From Oxalobacteraceae bacterium (GTDB lineage: Bacteria; Pseudomonadota; Gammaproteobacteria; Burkholderiales; Burkholderiaceae_D): a stretch of DNA of 64,000 bases. A program made the translations under genes and the position numbers. The stretch lies in assembly GCA_947448025.1 (NCBI GenBank), contig CANFLV010000001.1, forward strand, positions 1 through 64,000, written 5' to 3'. Within the stretch, counting starts at the first letter, position 1. Each line of letters starts with the position of its first letter. The notes under the pieces are model-generated. The model did no database searches. It saw nothing but the letters and a program-made list of their open reading frames with translations, and was not told the origin of the DNA. Positions 26,633 through 34,845 of the stretch are shown here, piece after piece.

Positions 26633-27958
26633 TCATTTCACTGCGCGTAATCCCGGCTCTAGCGGCACGAACGAAACCCCTGCCTGTTCCAATATCCATG
26701 CTTCGATTTGGTCGTGCCATTTGCGCAGCAAGTCGATAGGGCGGCGGCGGTAGTGCTTTTCGGCTAGGGCGCTCGGCTTGTGTCCCATGATTTGTGCGGA
26801 TATACCACTCGGCATTTCCACCCACTCGCACAACGTTCCAAATGAGCGGCGCAGGCCATGAAGCGACACATGTGGCAAACCAGCAGCGGCGAGCGCCTTG
26901 GTATGGGCAATGCGCGGTTCCTCGATGTACCCCGATGCCGCCTTCGGACTTGAAAAAACAAATTGATTTCGGCGGGGCAGTGCGCTCATCAAACTGGCAA
27001 CGAAAGGCGTAAGCGGTATGGTGCGTGTACCTTCTACTTTGTCTTTGATGGTCATGCTGCGCCATTGAAAATCCACATCGGACCATTGCAGTGCGGCTAA
27101 TTCCTCGCGCCTTGCGCCGGTAAGTAGCAGGCATTGAAGGTAACCGGCAATCACTGGATTTCCGATTTTATGTACTGCATCGAACCATGTCGGTAATTGT
27201 TCTCGTTGCAGACCGTCGCCGTCAGCCGCTTGGCTCTTTGGCACGGCTTCGCGCACCTTGCTGGCGCTATACGCCTCTGCGGCTATGATGCCGCTATACG
27301 CTGGTATGTCGGCAGCCCAACGGATGAAGGCGCGGAGTAGGCGGTAGGATTGCGCGGTATTGGTCGGGCGCACTGCGGCTTCTTGTTCTATCCATGCGGC
27401 GATTCTTGCGCCAGTCAGGTCAGCCAGTGCCAGCGGCATAAGTGGTGCCATCGGTCCGGCAACAGTCAAACCGATACCACGTTTCTTCGGTTCGCCGCCG
27501 ATAGCGGTCAGGGTCAGGTGGTTTTGTAGATGGCCTGCGCTCCACTTCGATTTACGTGCATTTATGTACAGCGGCCAGACTTCACCCAAGGTAAGTCCGC
27601 GTCGTTGCGCTTCTGTTTGTGCTGCTGCGTCGGCGGCGGCCTTGGCATCGCGTGCGGCTTGTTTCTCTGCAAGTCCATCGGCTACCACTTGGCGCGGGTT
27701 AATACCTTTGTCTGTTTGAGCCTTGTACTCGGTAGCGATACGCTGGGCAGCCTTTACCGTATAGGTTTGTACGTCGCCAATAGTGATGCGCAGCGTTTTG
27801 CCATTTAGCCGCGTCTCAAAAACATAAGACTTGGCTCCGGCAGAAGTAACCCGCAGGCCAAGGCCTCGCGTTTCCCCATCCCAAAAAATGGTTTGTTTCT
27901 TGCCTGCAGCGCATTTGAAATTGCTCACTCGTGGAGCCGTAAAACTGTCCCATTTCAT
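26633..27958 (-). CDS. Tyrosine recombinase, phage-type integrase of the island
   Basis: 441 residues from the ATG at 27958 (MKWDSFTAPRVSNF). The N-terminal DUF4102-like region (FWDGETRGLGLRVTSAGAKSYVFETRLNGK) is typical of P4-type integrases that use tRNA genes. A SAM-like core-binding domain follows. The catalytic domain has LTGARREELAALQWSDVD (first Arg), HGLRRSFG (His-x-x-Arg), GHKPSA and the nucleophile tyrosine in KHYRRR. It should catalyse integration into tRNA-Arg. It sits between arm-type repeats (27971) and the toxin gene, near attR rather than next to the intact tRNA. Confidence 0.94.
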   Translation of the reverse strand: MKWDSFTAPRVSNFKCAAGKKQTIFWDGETRGLGLRVTSAGAKSYVFETRLNGKTLRITIGDVQTYTVKAAQRIATEYKAQTDKGINPRQVVADGLAEKQAARDAKAAADAAAQTEAQRRGLTLGEVWPLYINARKSKWSAGHLQNHLTLTAIGGEPKKRGIGLTVAGPMAPLMPLALADLTGARIAAWIEQEAAVRPTNTAQSYRLLRAFIRWAADIPAYSGIIAAEAYSASKVREAVPKSQAADGDGLQREQLPTWFDAVHKIGNPVIAGYLQCLLLTGARREELAALQWSDVDFQWRSMTIKDKVEGTRTIPLTPFVASLMSALPRRNQFVFSSPKAASGYIEEPRIAHTKALAAAGLPHVSLHGLRRSFGTLCEWVEMPSGISAQIMGHKPSALAEKHYRRRPIDLLRKWHDQIEAWILEQAGVSFVPLEPGLRAVK

Positions 27959-27970
27959 CGTTATCCACCC

Positions 27971-27995
27971 TGTGTAGGCACTGTGTAGGTTTTTT
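27971..27995 (+). repeat. Arm-type repeat near the right end of the island
   Basis: Two tandem TGTGTAGG units 10 bases apart followed by a T-run, matching 17672-17695. It lies directly upstream of the integrase start, so integrase binding here could also autoregulate the gene. Confidence 0.6.
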
Positions 27996-28126
27996 GAGTA
28001 TATATTAATCAACACGTGTCAACATGCAAAGAAGGATCAAATTATTTAAACCATTGTTTTTTATCTTTATTTTAAATATTTGGATGCTGAATATGCGTTA
28101 ATCAACGGCAATAAATCGCAATTTTC

Positions 28127-28177
28127 TCAGCCTTCTAAGCTGAGGGTCACAGGTTCGATTCCTGTTGGGCAGACCAA
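28127..28177 (+). repeat. attR: 51-bp copy of the tRNA-Arg 3' end
   Basis: Exact copy of 17557-17607 without the 5' half of the tRNA, so it cannot encode a tRNA. It marks the right border of the island. Confidence 0.93.
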
Positions 28178-28311
28178 AAAACTTCCTTGGAACCTAGTGC
28201 CACAGCTATTCTTGCATTAGGCAAATAAAAATAGTTCGAACGCTTTGTGCCGCAATTATTTGCTCTGCTCCTCAAAGCCTATTTTGTAGGCTCCACAATC
28301 TAGCCGCCGCG

Positions 28312-28482
28312 ACATGACGCATGGCGGCAAGAAATGTCTCACGACCGTTGGCTTGGTCAGCTTCTTCCAATCAGAAGTTTGTAGTCGCCAAAATTACCGG
28401 ACGCCATGCGCTGCACCCGTACCATTGCTTGGCGGTCGGCAAGGTCTGTCAGTCATTCCTTGATCGGGTCGGCTCCGTCCTC
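28312..28482 (-). pseudogene. Decayed, internally deleted HigBA-like locus
   Basis: 28312-28370 matches the antitoxin coding strand around 26110-26175 with many changes. It is then joined directly to a toxin-like stretch: 28377-28482 matches 26443-26560, including a shared GTCGCCAAAATTACCGGACG block. The part between (end of toxin, start of antitoxin) is missing. No open frame remains. It lies outside attR and is probably a relic of an earlier related island. The rest of 28178-28586 shows no gene. Confidence 0.8.
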
Positions 28483-28586
28483 TCCTGCAGGCGTCTTTAC
28501 AAAAAATTACATAAATTTTTTACTCGCCAACTGTTTCGAGCAAGTACACTTTCAATTATCATAATATTCTTTTAGATAGCATTTCA

Positions 28587-29111
28587 ATGACTGCGATTCA
28601 ATCCACCATGAAAAAGATACTTCTGCCAGTGGGGAGTCTGCTGTTCGCAATAATGGCATCGACATGCTTCCATGCTGCAGCTGCTGAACCAGGTTCAGTG
28701 GCGCCTGATTTCACGCTGCCGGGCATGAACAACGCGATTCACCTGAGCGACTATAAGGGCAAGATTGTCTACCTCGACTTTTGGGCTTCGTGGTGCGGTC
28801 CATGCAAACAATCTTTCCCCTGGATGAATACGCTGCAAACGCGTTATGCCAATCAAGGTTTGAAAATTATTGCGGTCAATCTCGATGTGAATTCAGCTGA
28901 CGGTCGACGTTTTCTCGATGCGGTGCCAGCGATGTTCGATATCGCCTTTGATCCGAAGGGAACGCTTGGACGCTCCTACGCGGTCAAGGGCATGCCCAGC
29001 AGTTTGCTCATTGATCGCGATGGCAAAGTTATCTCCCAGCATATTGGCTTCAATCCTGAGGCCCGCGCGCAGCTTGAGCATGCCATTCAAATCGCCATGG
29101 AGAAAAAATAA
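28587..29111 (+). CDS. Thioredoxin-like (TlpA/ResA family) exported protein
   Basis: 174 residues (a start at the ATG at 28608, MKKILLPVG, is equally possible). An N-terminal signal peptide ends near HAAAAEP. The AhpC/TSA-Redoxin fold has FTLPGMNNAIHLSDYKGKIVYLDFWASWCGPCK with the redox pair CGPC, and the cis-proline region GMPSSLLIDRDGKV. It should act as a thiol-disulfide oxidoreductase outside the cytoplasm. Its stop overlaps the DUF4266 start by one base, so it belongs to the DUF4266-DUF3570-ApbE operon and may reduce the cysteines of DUF4266. Confidence 0.92.
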   Translation: MTAIQSTMKKILLPVGSLLFAIMASTCFHAAAAEPGSVAPDFTLPGMNNAIHLSDYKGKIVYLDFWASWCGPCKQSFPWMNTLQTRYANQGLKIIAVNLDVNSADGRRFLDAVPAMFDIAFDPKGTLGRSYAVKGMPSSLLIDRDGKVISQHIGFNPEARAQLEHAIQIAMEKK

Positions 29112-29350
29112 TGATTCGCTGGCTAGCCCAATATCGTCGCGTTCTCATGCTGCTAATAGTGTTTCCCGCCTTGTCGGCTTGCTCCGTGATACAGCCCGTC
29201 CAGCCTTGGGAAAAAGGCGTACTCGCGCGCGCCGAAATGACCTTTGAAGGCGATCCGCTCGATAACCGGTTTGTCGAGCATACCTACTTCAGTAAAGAAG
29301 CTGCCTCGGGCGGTACGGGCGTCGGCGGCGGCGGCTGCGGCTGTAACTGA
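29111..29350 (+). CDS. DUF4266 small lipoprotein
   Basis: 79 residues. The signal peptide ends at lipobox LSAC (C24). The mature part has WEKGVLARAEMTFEGDPLDNRF and a strongly Gly-rich end, SGGTGVGGGGCGCN, with two cysteines (C76, C78), as in DUF4266 proteins. The function is unknown. It is translationally coupled to the thioredoxin-like gene and 29 bases before the DUF3570 gene. The CGC tail could be a metal, disulfide or cofactor site serviced by its thioredoxin neighbour; this is inference. Confidence 0.88.
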   Translation: MIRWLAQYRRVLMLLIVFPALSACSVIQPVQPWEKGVLARAEMTFEGDPLDNRFVEHTYFSKEAASGGTGVGGGGCGCN

Positions 29351-29379
29351 ACACGCCCATTTAACCAGGATTGCGAACG

Positions 29380-30534
29380 ATGCAAAAAGACACCTTCAAC
29401 GACGCACACTGCGGCAGTCCGACGGGCGTGCATACGTTCGGCACAGCGATCATAGTCGCAGCAATCTCATTGGCGATGCCGGGCAAAGCACAGTCAGAAG
29501 CCGCGCCTGAGCGTGGTCTGGTCAGCCTCAAATATCTCGATTACCTCGACAGCCAGCCAGGCGATGATCGCATCAAGGTGCGTGCCACTGCGTTGCGGCT
29601 GATGACGCCGATTGCGGGTGAGTGGTCTGTTGACGGCACCGTCACCTCGGACAGCATTTCCGGCGCGTCACCGGCCTACCATACCTTTGCCTTGACGCAG
29701 ATGCATGATGTCCGACATGCCGCTGATGGCAGCCTGACGCGCTATCTTGAGGGTGGCACGCTCACTGTCGGTGCCAATATTTCGAGCGAGTCAGATTATC
29801 TGTCGCGCGGATTGTCACTGCAGGGTAGTCACAGCAGCGACGATAAAAATACGACTTTCACGGCCGGCTTTGGCTACACCAGTGATGTGATCAATCCGAC
29901 GAATCATATCGTTGACCACGAGACCAAACAGCGTGCCGATTTTCTGCTGAGCGTGACGCAAGTCATGAGCGTCAATGACATCGTGCAGTTCAGCTTAGGC
30001 TATGCGCGCGGGCGTGGCTATTTTTCTGATCCCTATAAAGTTTTTGACGAGCGCCCACGAACGCGCAATAACACGACGCTCTTTAGTCGCTGGAACCATC
30101 ATGTCGAAGCGACGCAGGGCACGATACGAACGAACTATCGCTACTACAGCGATAGCTGGAATATCAAGGCGCATACACTGGGACTCGAATATGTCCAGCC
30201 GCTGGCCAATGGCTGGACCGTCATGCCACTGCTGCGGCTTTATACGCAGAGCGCGGCGAGTTTTTATGTTGAGTCTGATCCGAGCACAGCGCCTTTTCCA
30301 CCGAATCCGCCAGCTGGTGCGATTTACTCCTCCGAGGATCAGCGGGTCTCGGCATTCGGTGCGCATACCTACGGCCTCAAAGTCAGTAAGCAGCTTGATG
30401 CGGATTGGCTACTCGACGTCAAACTCGAACAGTATGGCCAACGAGCAGCCTGGCGACTGTTCGGTAAGGGCAGTCCGGGGCTCGCAGATTTCAATGCGCG
30501 CAGCATCCAGCTAGGCATTTCCCGGCAACTCTGA
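29380..30534 (+). CDS. DUF3570 family exported protein
   Basis: 384 residues from the ATG at 29380 (AGGA 9 bases upstream). A hydrophobic signal-like segment (about 17-38) ends in GKAQSEA. The mature part has alternating aromatic beta-strands (for example LGLEYVQPLANGWTVMPLLRLYTQ) and ends in ARSIQLGISRQL, suggesting an outer-membrane beta-barrel; the family is DUF3570. A candidate ApbE flavinylation motif, SDSISGASPAYH, has D91, S94 and S97 in the pattern DxxSGA(S/T). Its stop overlaps the ApbE start by one base. The function of DUF3570 is not established here. Confidence 0.87.
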   Translation: MQKDTFNDAHCGSPTGVHTFGTAIIVAAISLAMPGKAQSEAAPERGLVSLKYLDYLDSQPGDDRIKVRATALRLMTPIAGEWSVDGTVTSDSISGASPAYHTFALTQMHDVRHAADGSLTRYLEGGTLTVGANISSESDYLSRGLSLQGSHSSDDKNTTFTAGFGYTSDVINPTNHIVDHETKQRADFLLSVTQVMSVNDIVQFSLGYARGRGYFSDPYKVFDERPRTRNNTTLFSRWNHHVEATQGTIRTNYRYYSDSWNIKAHTLGLEYVQPLANGWTVMPLLRLYTQSAASFYVESDPSTAPFPPNPPAGAIYSSEDQRVSAFGAHTYGLKVSKQLDADWLLDVKLEQYGQRAAWRLFGKGSPGLADFNARSIQLGISRQL

Positions 30535-31493
30535 TGCCGCACACAGCGAAACTGTCGGCTATACCTGTGAATCAAGGCCACGCAGATTTTGCTGCGCGCG
30601 TGCACTTCAATGCGATGGCTTGTGGCTGTGAGATCGTCGCCAGCCTGCCGACCCATGCAGCTTCCAAGTCTGCGGTAGATGCGGCAATCGCCGAGGTGCG
30701 GCGCATTGAGAGTAAATTTTCCCGTTATCGCGATGACAGCATCGTATCAATCATCAATGCCGCCGCTGGCAAAGCGGCGGTCGCCTGTGATGACGAAACT
30801 TGGGAACTGCTGGAATTAGCGGACCGGTTTTACTGCGACAGCGATGGCCTCTTTGACATCACGGCCGGTGTGTTGCGTCGTGCCTGGGATTTCAAGCAAG
30901 CCTGTTTGCCCGAGCCTGTGCATCTGGCGACCTTGCTGGCCTGCGTTGGATGGCCGCGTGTAGAGCGCCATGCGCAATTTGTACGCCTGCAGGCCGGGAT
31001 GGAAATGGACTTCGGCGGCTTCGGCAAGGAATACGCAGTGGATCGTGCTGCCATGCTGCTTGAATCGCTGGGCGTGGATCATGGTTACGTCAATCTTGGC
31101 GGTGACGTGCGTGTCATCGGCCCCAAGCCTGACGGCCAGCCCTGGACCTTTGGCATACGGGATCCGCGCAATCCCGGCGCCCTCGTCGCGACGATCCCAC
31201 TCTCGCGCGGCGGGCTGGCGACCAGCGGTGATTACGAGCGCTACTTCGAACTGGACGGTGTCCGCTATTGCCATATTCTCGATGCCCGAAGCGGCTGGCC
31301 AGTCAACCATAGCCGCAGCGTGAGCGTCATTGCAGCCACGGCAGTCATGGCCGGCCAGGTCAGTACCATTGCGATGCTCAAGCAGGCACAGGGTCTGGAA
31401 TATCTCAAGTCCACCGGGCTGCGCTATTTCTCTATTGATCAGCATGGCACCATTTCATTCAGCCCAAAGGCGTCTGGTGGCGAGGCGCTATAA
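30534..31493 (+). CDS. apbE: FAD:protein FMN transferase (ApbE family)
   Basis: 319 residues. ApbE motifs are present: FSRYRDDSIVSIINAAAGK, the YCDSDGLFDITAGVLRRAWDF segment, MDFGGFGKEYAVDR and GYVNLGGDVRVIG, plus a HILDARSGWP-type Mg site. The enzyme moves FMN from FAD to Ser/Thr of acceptor proteins outside the cytoplasm. No signal peptide is obvious at the chosen start, which is odd for an exported flavin transferase; a cytoplasmic or Tat-independent route is open. The one-base overlap with DUF3570 makes that protein the prime acceptor candidate. Confidence 0.93.
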   Translation: MPHTAKLSAIPVNQGHADFAARVHFNAMACGCEIVASLPTHAASKSAVDAAIAEVRRIESKFSRYRDDSIVSIINAAAGKAAVACDDETWELLELADRFYCDSDGLFDITAGVLRRAWDFKQACLPEPVHLATLLACVGWPRVERHAQFVRLQAGMEMDFGGFGKEYAVDRAAMLLESLGVDHGYVNLGGDVRVIGPKPDGQPWTFGIRDPRNPGALVATIPLSRGGLATSGDYERYFELDGVRYCHILDARSGWPVNHSRSVSVIAATAVMAGQVSTIAMLKQAQGLEYLKSTGLRYFSIDQHGTISFSPKASGGEAL

Positions 31494-31537
31494 CGACGTC
31501 ATTTAATTTTTTTGCTAATTACCGCAGGAGCGACACC

Positions 31538-33013
31538 ATGACTACCTATACCGGCACCGCAGGCGATGATTCCTGGACAGTTGTTAGTCCGGGCACTTTT
31601 ACGCTGGACGGCGGAGCAGGGACCGATACGCTCTACCTTGGCACATCATTGCGCTCAACTTACGCCATTACCAAAGCTGCCGATGGCGCGGTCCACATTG
31701 ATTCAGTAGGTGCCGCCAGTGGTGCCCTGCACGCCACCCTGTACAACATGGAGGTGCTGGTCTTTAACAACAAGACCGACGTGCTGAACCTGGCAAATTA
31801 TTTTGGCGATACTGTGCCGCCTTTGGTCAGCAGTTTCAGTCCGGCCGCCCAAGCGACCAACATCGCCCCCAACACGAATATCGTCGTGCAGTTCAATGAG
31901 GCGATCGTGCGCGGCAGCGGCATCATAACCTTGGCTGCTGCCGATGGCACTGTTATCGCGACTTATGATGCTGCCTCGAGTGCAAATTTAACGATTACCG
32001 GAAGTACGCTGACAGTCGACCCTAGTGTCGATCTCGGCTTCAGCACGAGCTACAAACTGGTGATTCCGTCTGGTGGTATCAAAGACACCGCCGGTAACCC
32101 CTTCGCCGGTGTCGCAAATTATAGTTTCTCGACGGCCGGCGGATTCGTCTTTGCCGGTTCCAGTAACGCGGATGCAATCATTGGCAGCATGGGCAACGAC
32201 ACCATTAGTGCAGGCATAGGCGACGACACGATTACGGGCTCGGCCGGCAATGACAGCATTGATGGTGGTGCCGGAGTCGATACTGCGGTCTTCAGCGGCA
32301 ATTTATCCAATTACACACTCAGCCATTCCGGTTCGACCTATACGGTGCATGCTAAATCCGGAACCGATGGTACGGATACCATCACCAATGTCGAGACGCT
32401 GAAATTTGCCGACATGAGCGTCAACCTGACAATACAGGCTCAGGCGGCAGCTGCGCCGCAAGCCGATGTGCAGCGTCTGATTGAATTGTATGTGGCGTTT
32501 TTCAACAGGACACCGGACGAGAGTGGCTTGAGCTACTGGATCGATCAGAAAAACGCGGGCCAGAGTATCAATGCGATCGCTGAAACCTTCTACAACGCCG
32601 GCGTGCAGTTCGCTGCGCAGACGGGTTTTTCAAAGGCCATGTCGGATGCCGATTTCGTCAATGTGATTTACAAAAATGTACTCGGTCGCGCCGATGGCGC
32701 GGATGCTGGCGGGCTCAGTTACTGGACTGGCAAACTGGCCGATGGCAGTGCAACGCATGGCTCACTGGCCGCCGCTATTCTTGACTCTGCCCATACGTTC
32801 AAGGGGGACGCGACCTACGGCTACGTGGCTAACCTGCTGGATAATAAAATTACCGTCGCTAAAACAGTGGCAATCGATTGGGGCCTCAATTACAACGCCT
32901 CCACTGACGCCATTACACAGGGCATGGCGATCGCTGCGGCGGTAACGTCGACGGATGTCACGCATGCCCTGACACTGGTCGGTATTGCACCACTTGACAT
33001 GCAGTTGACGTGA
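31538..33013 (+). CDS. Secreted-type protein with Ig-like, RTX and DUF4214 modules
   Basis: 491 residues, no classical signal peptide. Order: N-terminal Asp/Gly region (TGTAGDD, DGGAGTDTLYLG), a bacterial Ig-like domain (about 92-200, VSSFSPAAQATNIAPNTNIV), RTX-type calcium repeats (about 218-248, GNDTISAGIGDDTITGSAG), a NYTL module (258-300) ending LKFADMSVNLTI, and a DUF4214 region (about 310-465). Calcium repeats without a signal peptide suggest type I secretion, but no transporter genes are nearby. AGGAG precedes the ATG. The last two modules closely match the island lipoprotein at 18709-20358. It follows apbE by 44 bases, but may have its own promoter. Confidence 0.83.
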   Translation: MTTYTGTAGDDSWTVVSPGTFTLDGGAGTDTLYLGTSLRSTYAITKAADGAVHIDSVGAASGALHATLYNMEVLVFNNKTDVLNLANYFGDTVPPLVSSFSPAAQATNIAPNTNIVVQFNEAIVRGSGIITLAAADGTVIATYDAASSANLTITGSTLTVDPSVDLGFSTSYKLVIPSGGIKDTAGNPFAGVANYSFSTAGGFVFAGSSNADAIIGSMGNDTISAGIGDDTITGSAGNDSIDGGAGVDTAVFSGNLSNYTLSHSGSTYTVHAKSGTDGTDTITNVETLKFADMSVNLTIQAQAAAAPQADVQRLIELYVAFFNRTPDESGLSYWIDQKNAGQSINAIAETFYNAGVQFAAQTGFSKAMSDADFVNVIYKNVLGRADGADAGGLSYWTGKLADGSATHGSLAAAILDSAHTFKGDATYGYVANLLDNKITVAKTVAIDWGLNYNASTDAITQGMAIAAAVTSTDVTHALTLVGIAPLDMQLT

Positions 33014-33061
33014 TCATCGAATTACGTTTTGCCTGAAGCCGGGCAAGAGCCTGCTTTAAGT

Positions 33062-34018
33062 TTAGACGGTATTTTTTGCAGAGCTCAAGGGATGCTGCAC
33101 AAATGCAGCCTCACGTAGCAAAGCGATACAGGCGAGAGCAGCGCCATCGAGCACGCCCTCATTGCGACGGAACAGCCCGACGGGCTCCTCCGTTCCAGTC
33201 ATCGTCAGTGGTAATTGCGCCAGTATTTTCTCTTCCAGGTCGGGCCTGACCGCACCGGCCGCCGTAAACCAGACCGCATCCGACTGCCGCGTCATTTGCC
33301 GCGCCAGCGAAACCGACAAGGTCTCCGTGCAATTGGCCGGTAGCTTCAGTCCATTCGCCTGAAAATAGCTTTCAGTATTGTGGCGCGGCGTCGTGCCTTT
33401 GGCCGCGACGATCAGCGGATAAGAGATGACGTCCGTAAGCGTAATTTTTTTTTGTCCCAGCAGTGCATGCCCGGGCCTTGACGCCAGTACCAGTGGCTCG
33501 ACATACAGCAATTCAAATGACAGGCCGGCCATCATTGCCGGGTCGGACATGCGCGCGAGCGCAAAATCAACTTCACCCGCTTTCAGCATTTGCAGCAGCA
33601 CCGCATTCGTCGCGGTCTGCACGACCACCTTTGCATGTGCATGCGCGCGCCTGAACTCTGCCAGCACTGGCGGCAGCAAATATGGCGCCACAGTGGGCAG
33701 GGCGCCGATCAGCAGTGTTTCGTTGCGCAGGCCCTGATCGACGCCGACGGCGGTCTTGGCTGCATTGAGCGCGTCAAGCACCGTAATGGCATGCATGAGG
33801 AAGGTTTCACCGCCGGGCGTGAGCTGCGCGCCTTGCCGGTTTCGTTCAAGGAGCTTCACGCCGACCATCGCTTCTAGCTCGTTCATGGTCTTCGAGATCG
33901 CCGGCTGGGTCAGGCGTAATTGCAGCGCAGCCCGGCCAAGATTGCGCGTTTGAGCGACCGCCACGAAGCAGTCGAGGTGGCGCAGGCGCACGCGGCGTTT
34001 AAATTGTTCGTTATCCAT
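33062..34018 (-). CDS. pcaQ: LysR-type regulator, probably PcaQ
   Basis: 318 residues from the ATG at 34018 (another in-frame ATG is at 34024). The N-terminal winged helix is RHLDCFVAVAQTRNLGRAALQLRLTQPAISKTMNELEA; the rest is a periplasmic-binding-like effector domain. It is divergent from pcaHG, the usual place of PcaQ, which activates protocatechuate genes in response to beta-carboxymuconate or a related inducer. Other LysR names are possible, but sequence style and position favour PcaQ. A dyad ATAAC-N5-GTTAT overlaps its start. Confidence 0.85.
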   Translation of the reverse strand: MDNEQFKRRVRLRHLDCFVAVAQTRNLGRAALQLRLTQPAISKTMNELEAMVGVKLLERNRQGAQLTPGGETFLMHAITVLDALNAAKTAVGVDQGLRNETLLIGALPTVAPYLLPPVLAEFRRAHAHAKVVVQTATNAVLLQMLKAGEVDFALARMSDPAMMAGLSFELLYVEPLVLASRPGHALLGQKKITLTDVISYPLIVAAKGTTPRHNTESYFQANGLKLPANCTETLSVSLARQMTRQSDAVWFTAAGAVRPDLEEKILAQLPLTMTGTEEPVGLFRRNEGVLDGAALACIALLREAAFVQHPLSSAKNTV

Positions 34019-34031
34019 AACCATAAGTTAT
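34017..34031. promoter_or_regulatory. Possible LysR/PcaQ operator dyad
   Basis: ATAAC-CATAA-GTTAT is a perfect 5-bp dyad between pcaQ and pcaH, similar to but one base shorter than the ATAACC-N4-GGTTAT form I remember for PcaQ. It overlaps the pcaQ start codons, so it could serve autorepression. Confidence 0.35.
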
Positions 34032-34062
34032 CAAAATTAATGGATAAATTCAATTTACATGA

Positions 34063-34844
<782 letters not shown>

Positions 34845-34845
<1 letters not shown>

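Noticed and set aside
28127-28177. Second tRNA-Arg gene
   Set aside because: Only the 3' half is present (no acceptor 5' strand or D-arm), so it is the attR copy, not a gene.
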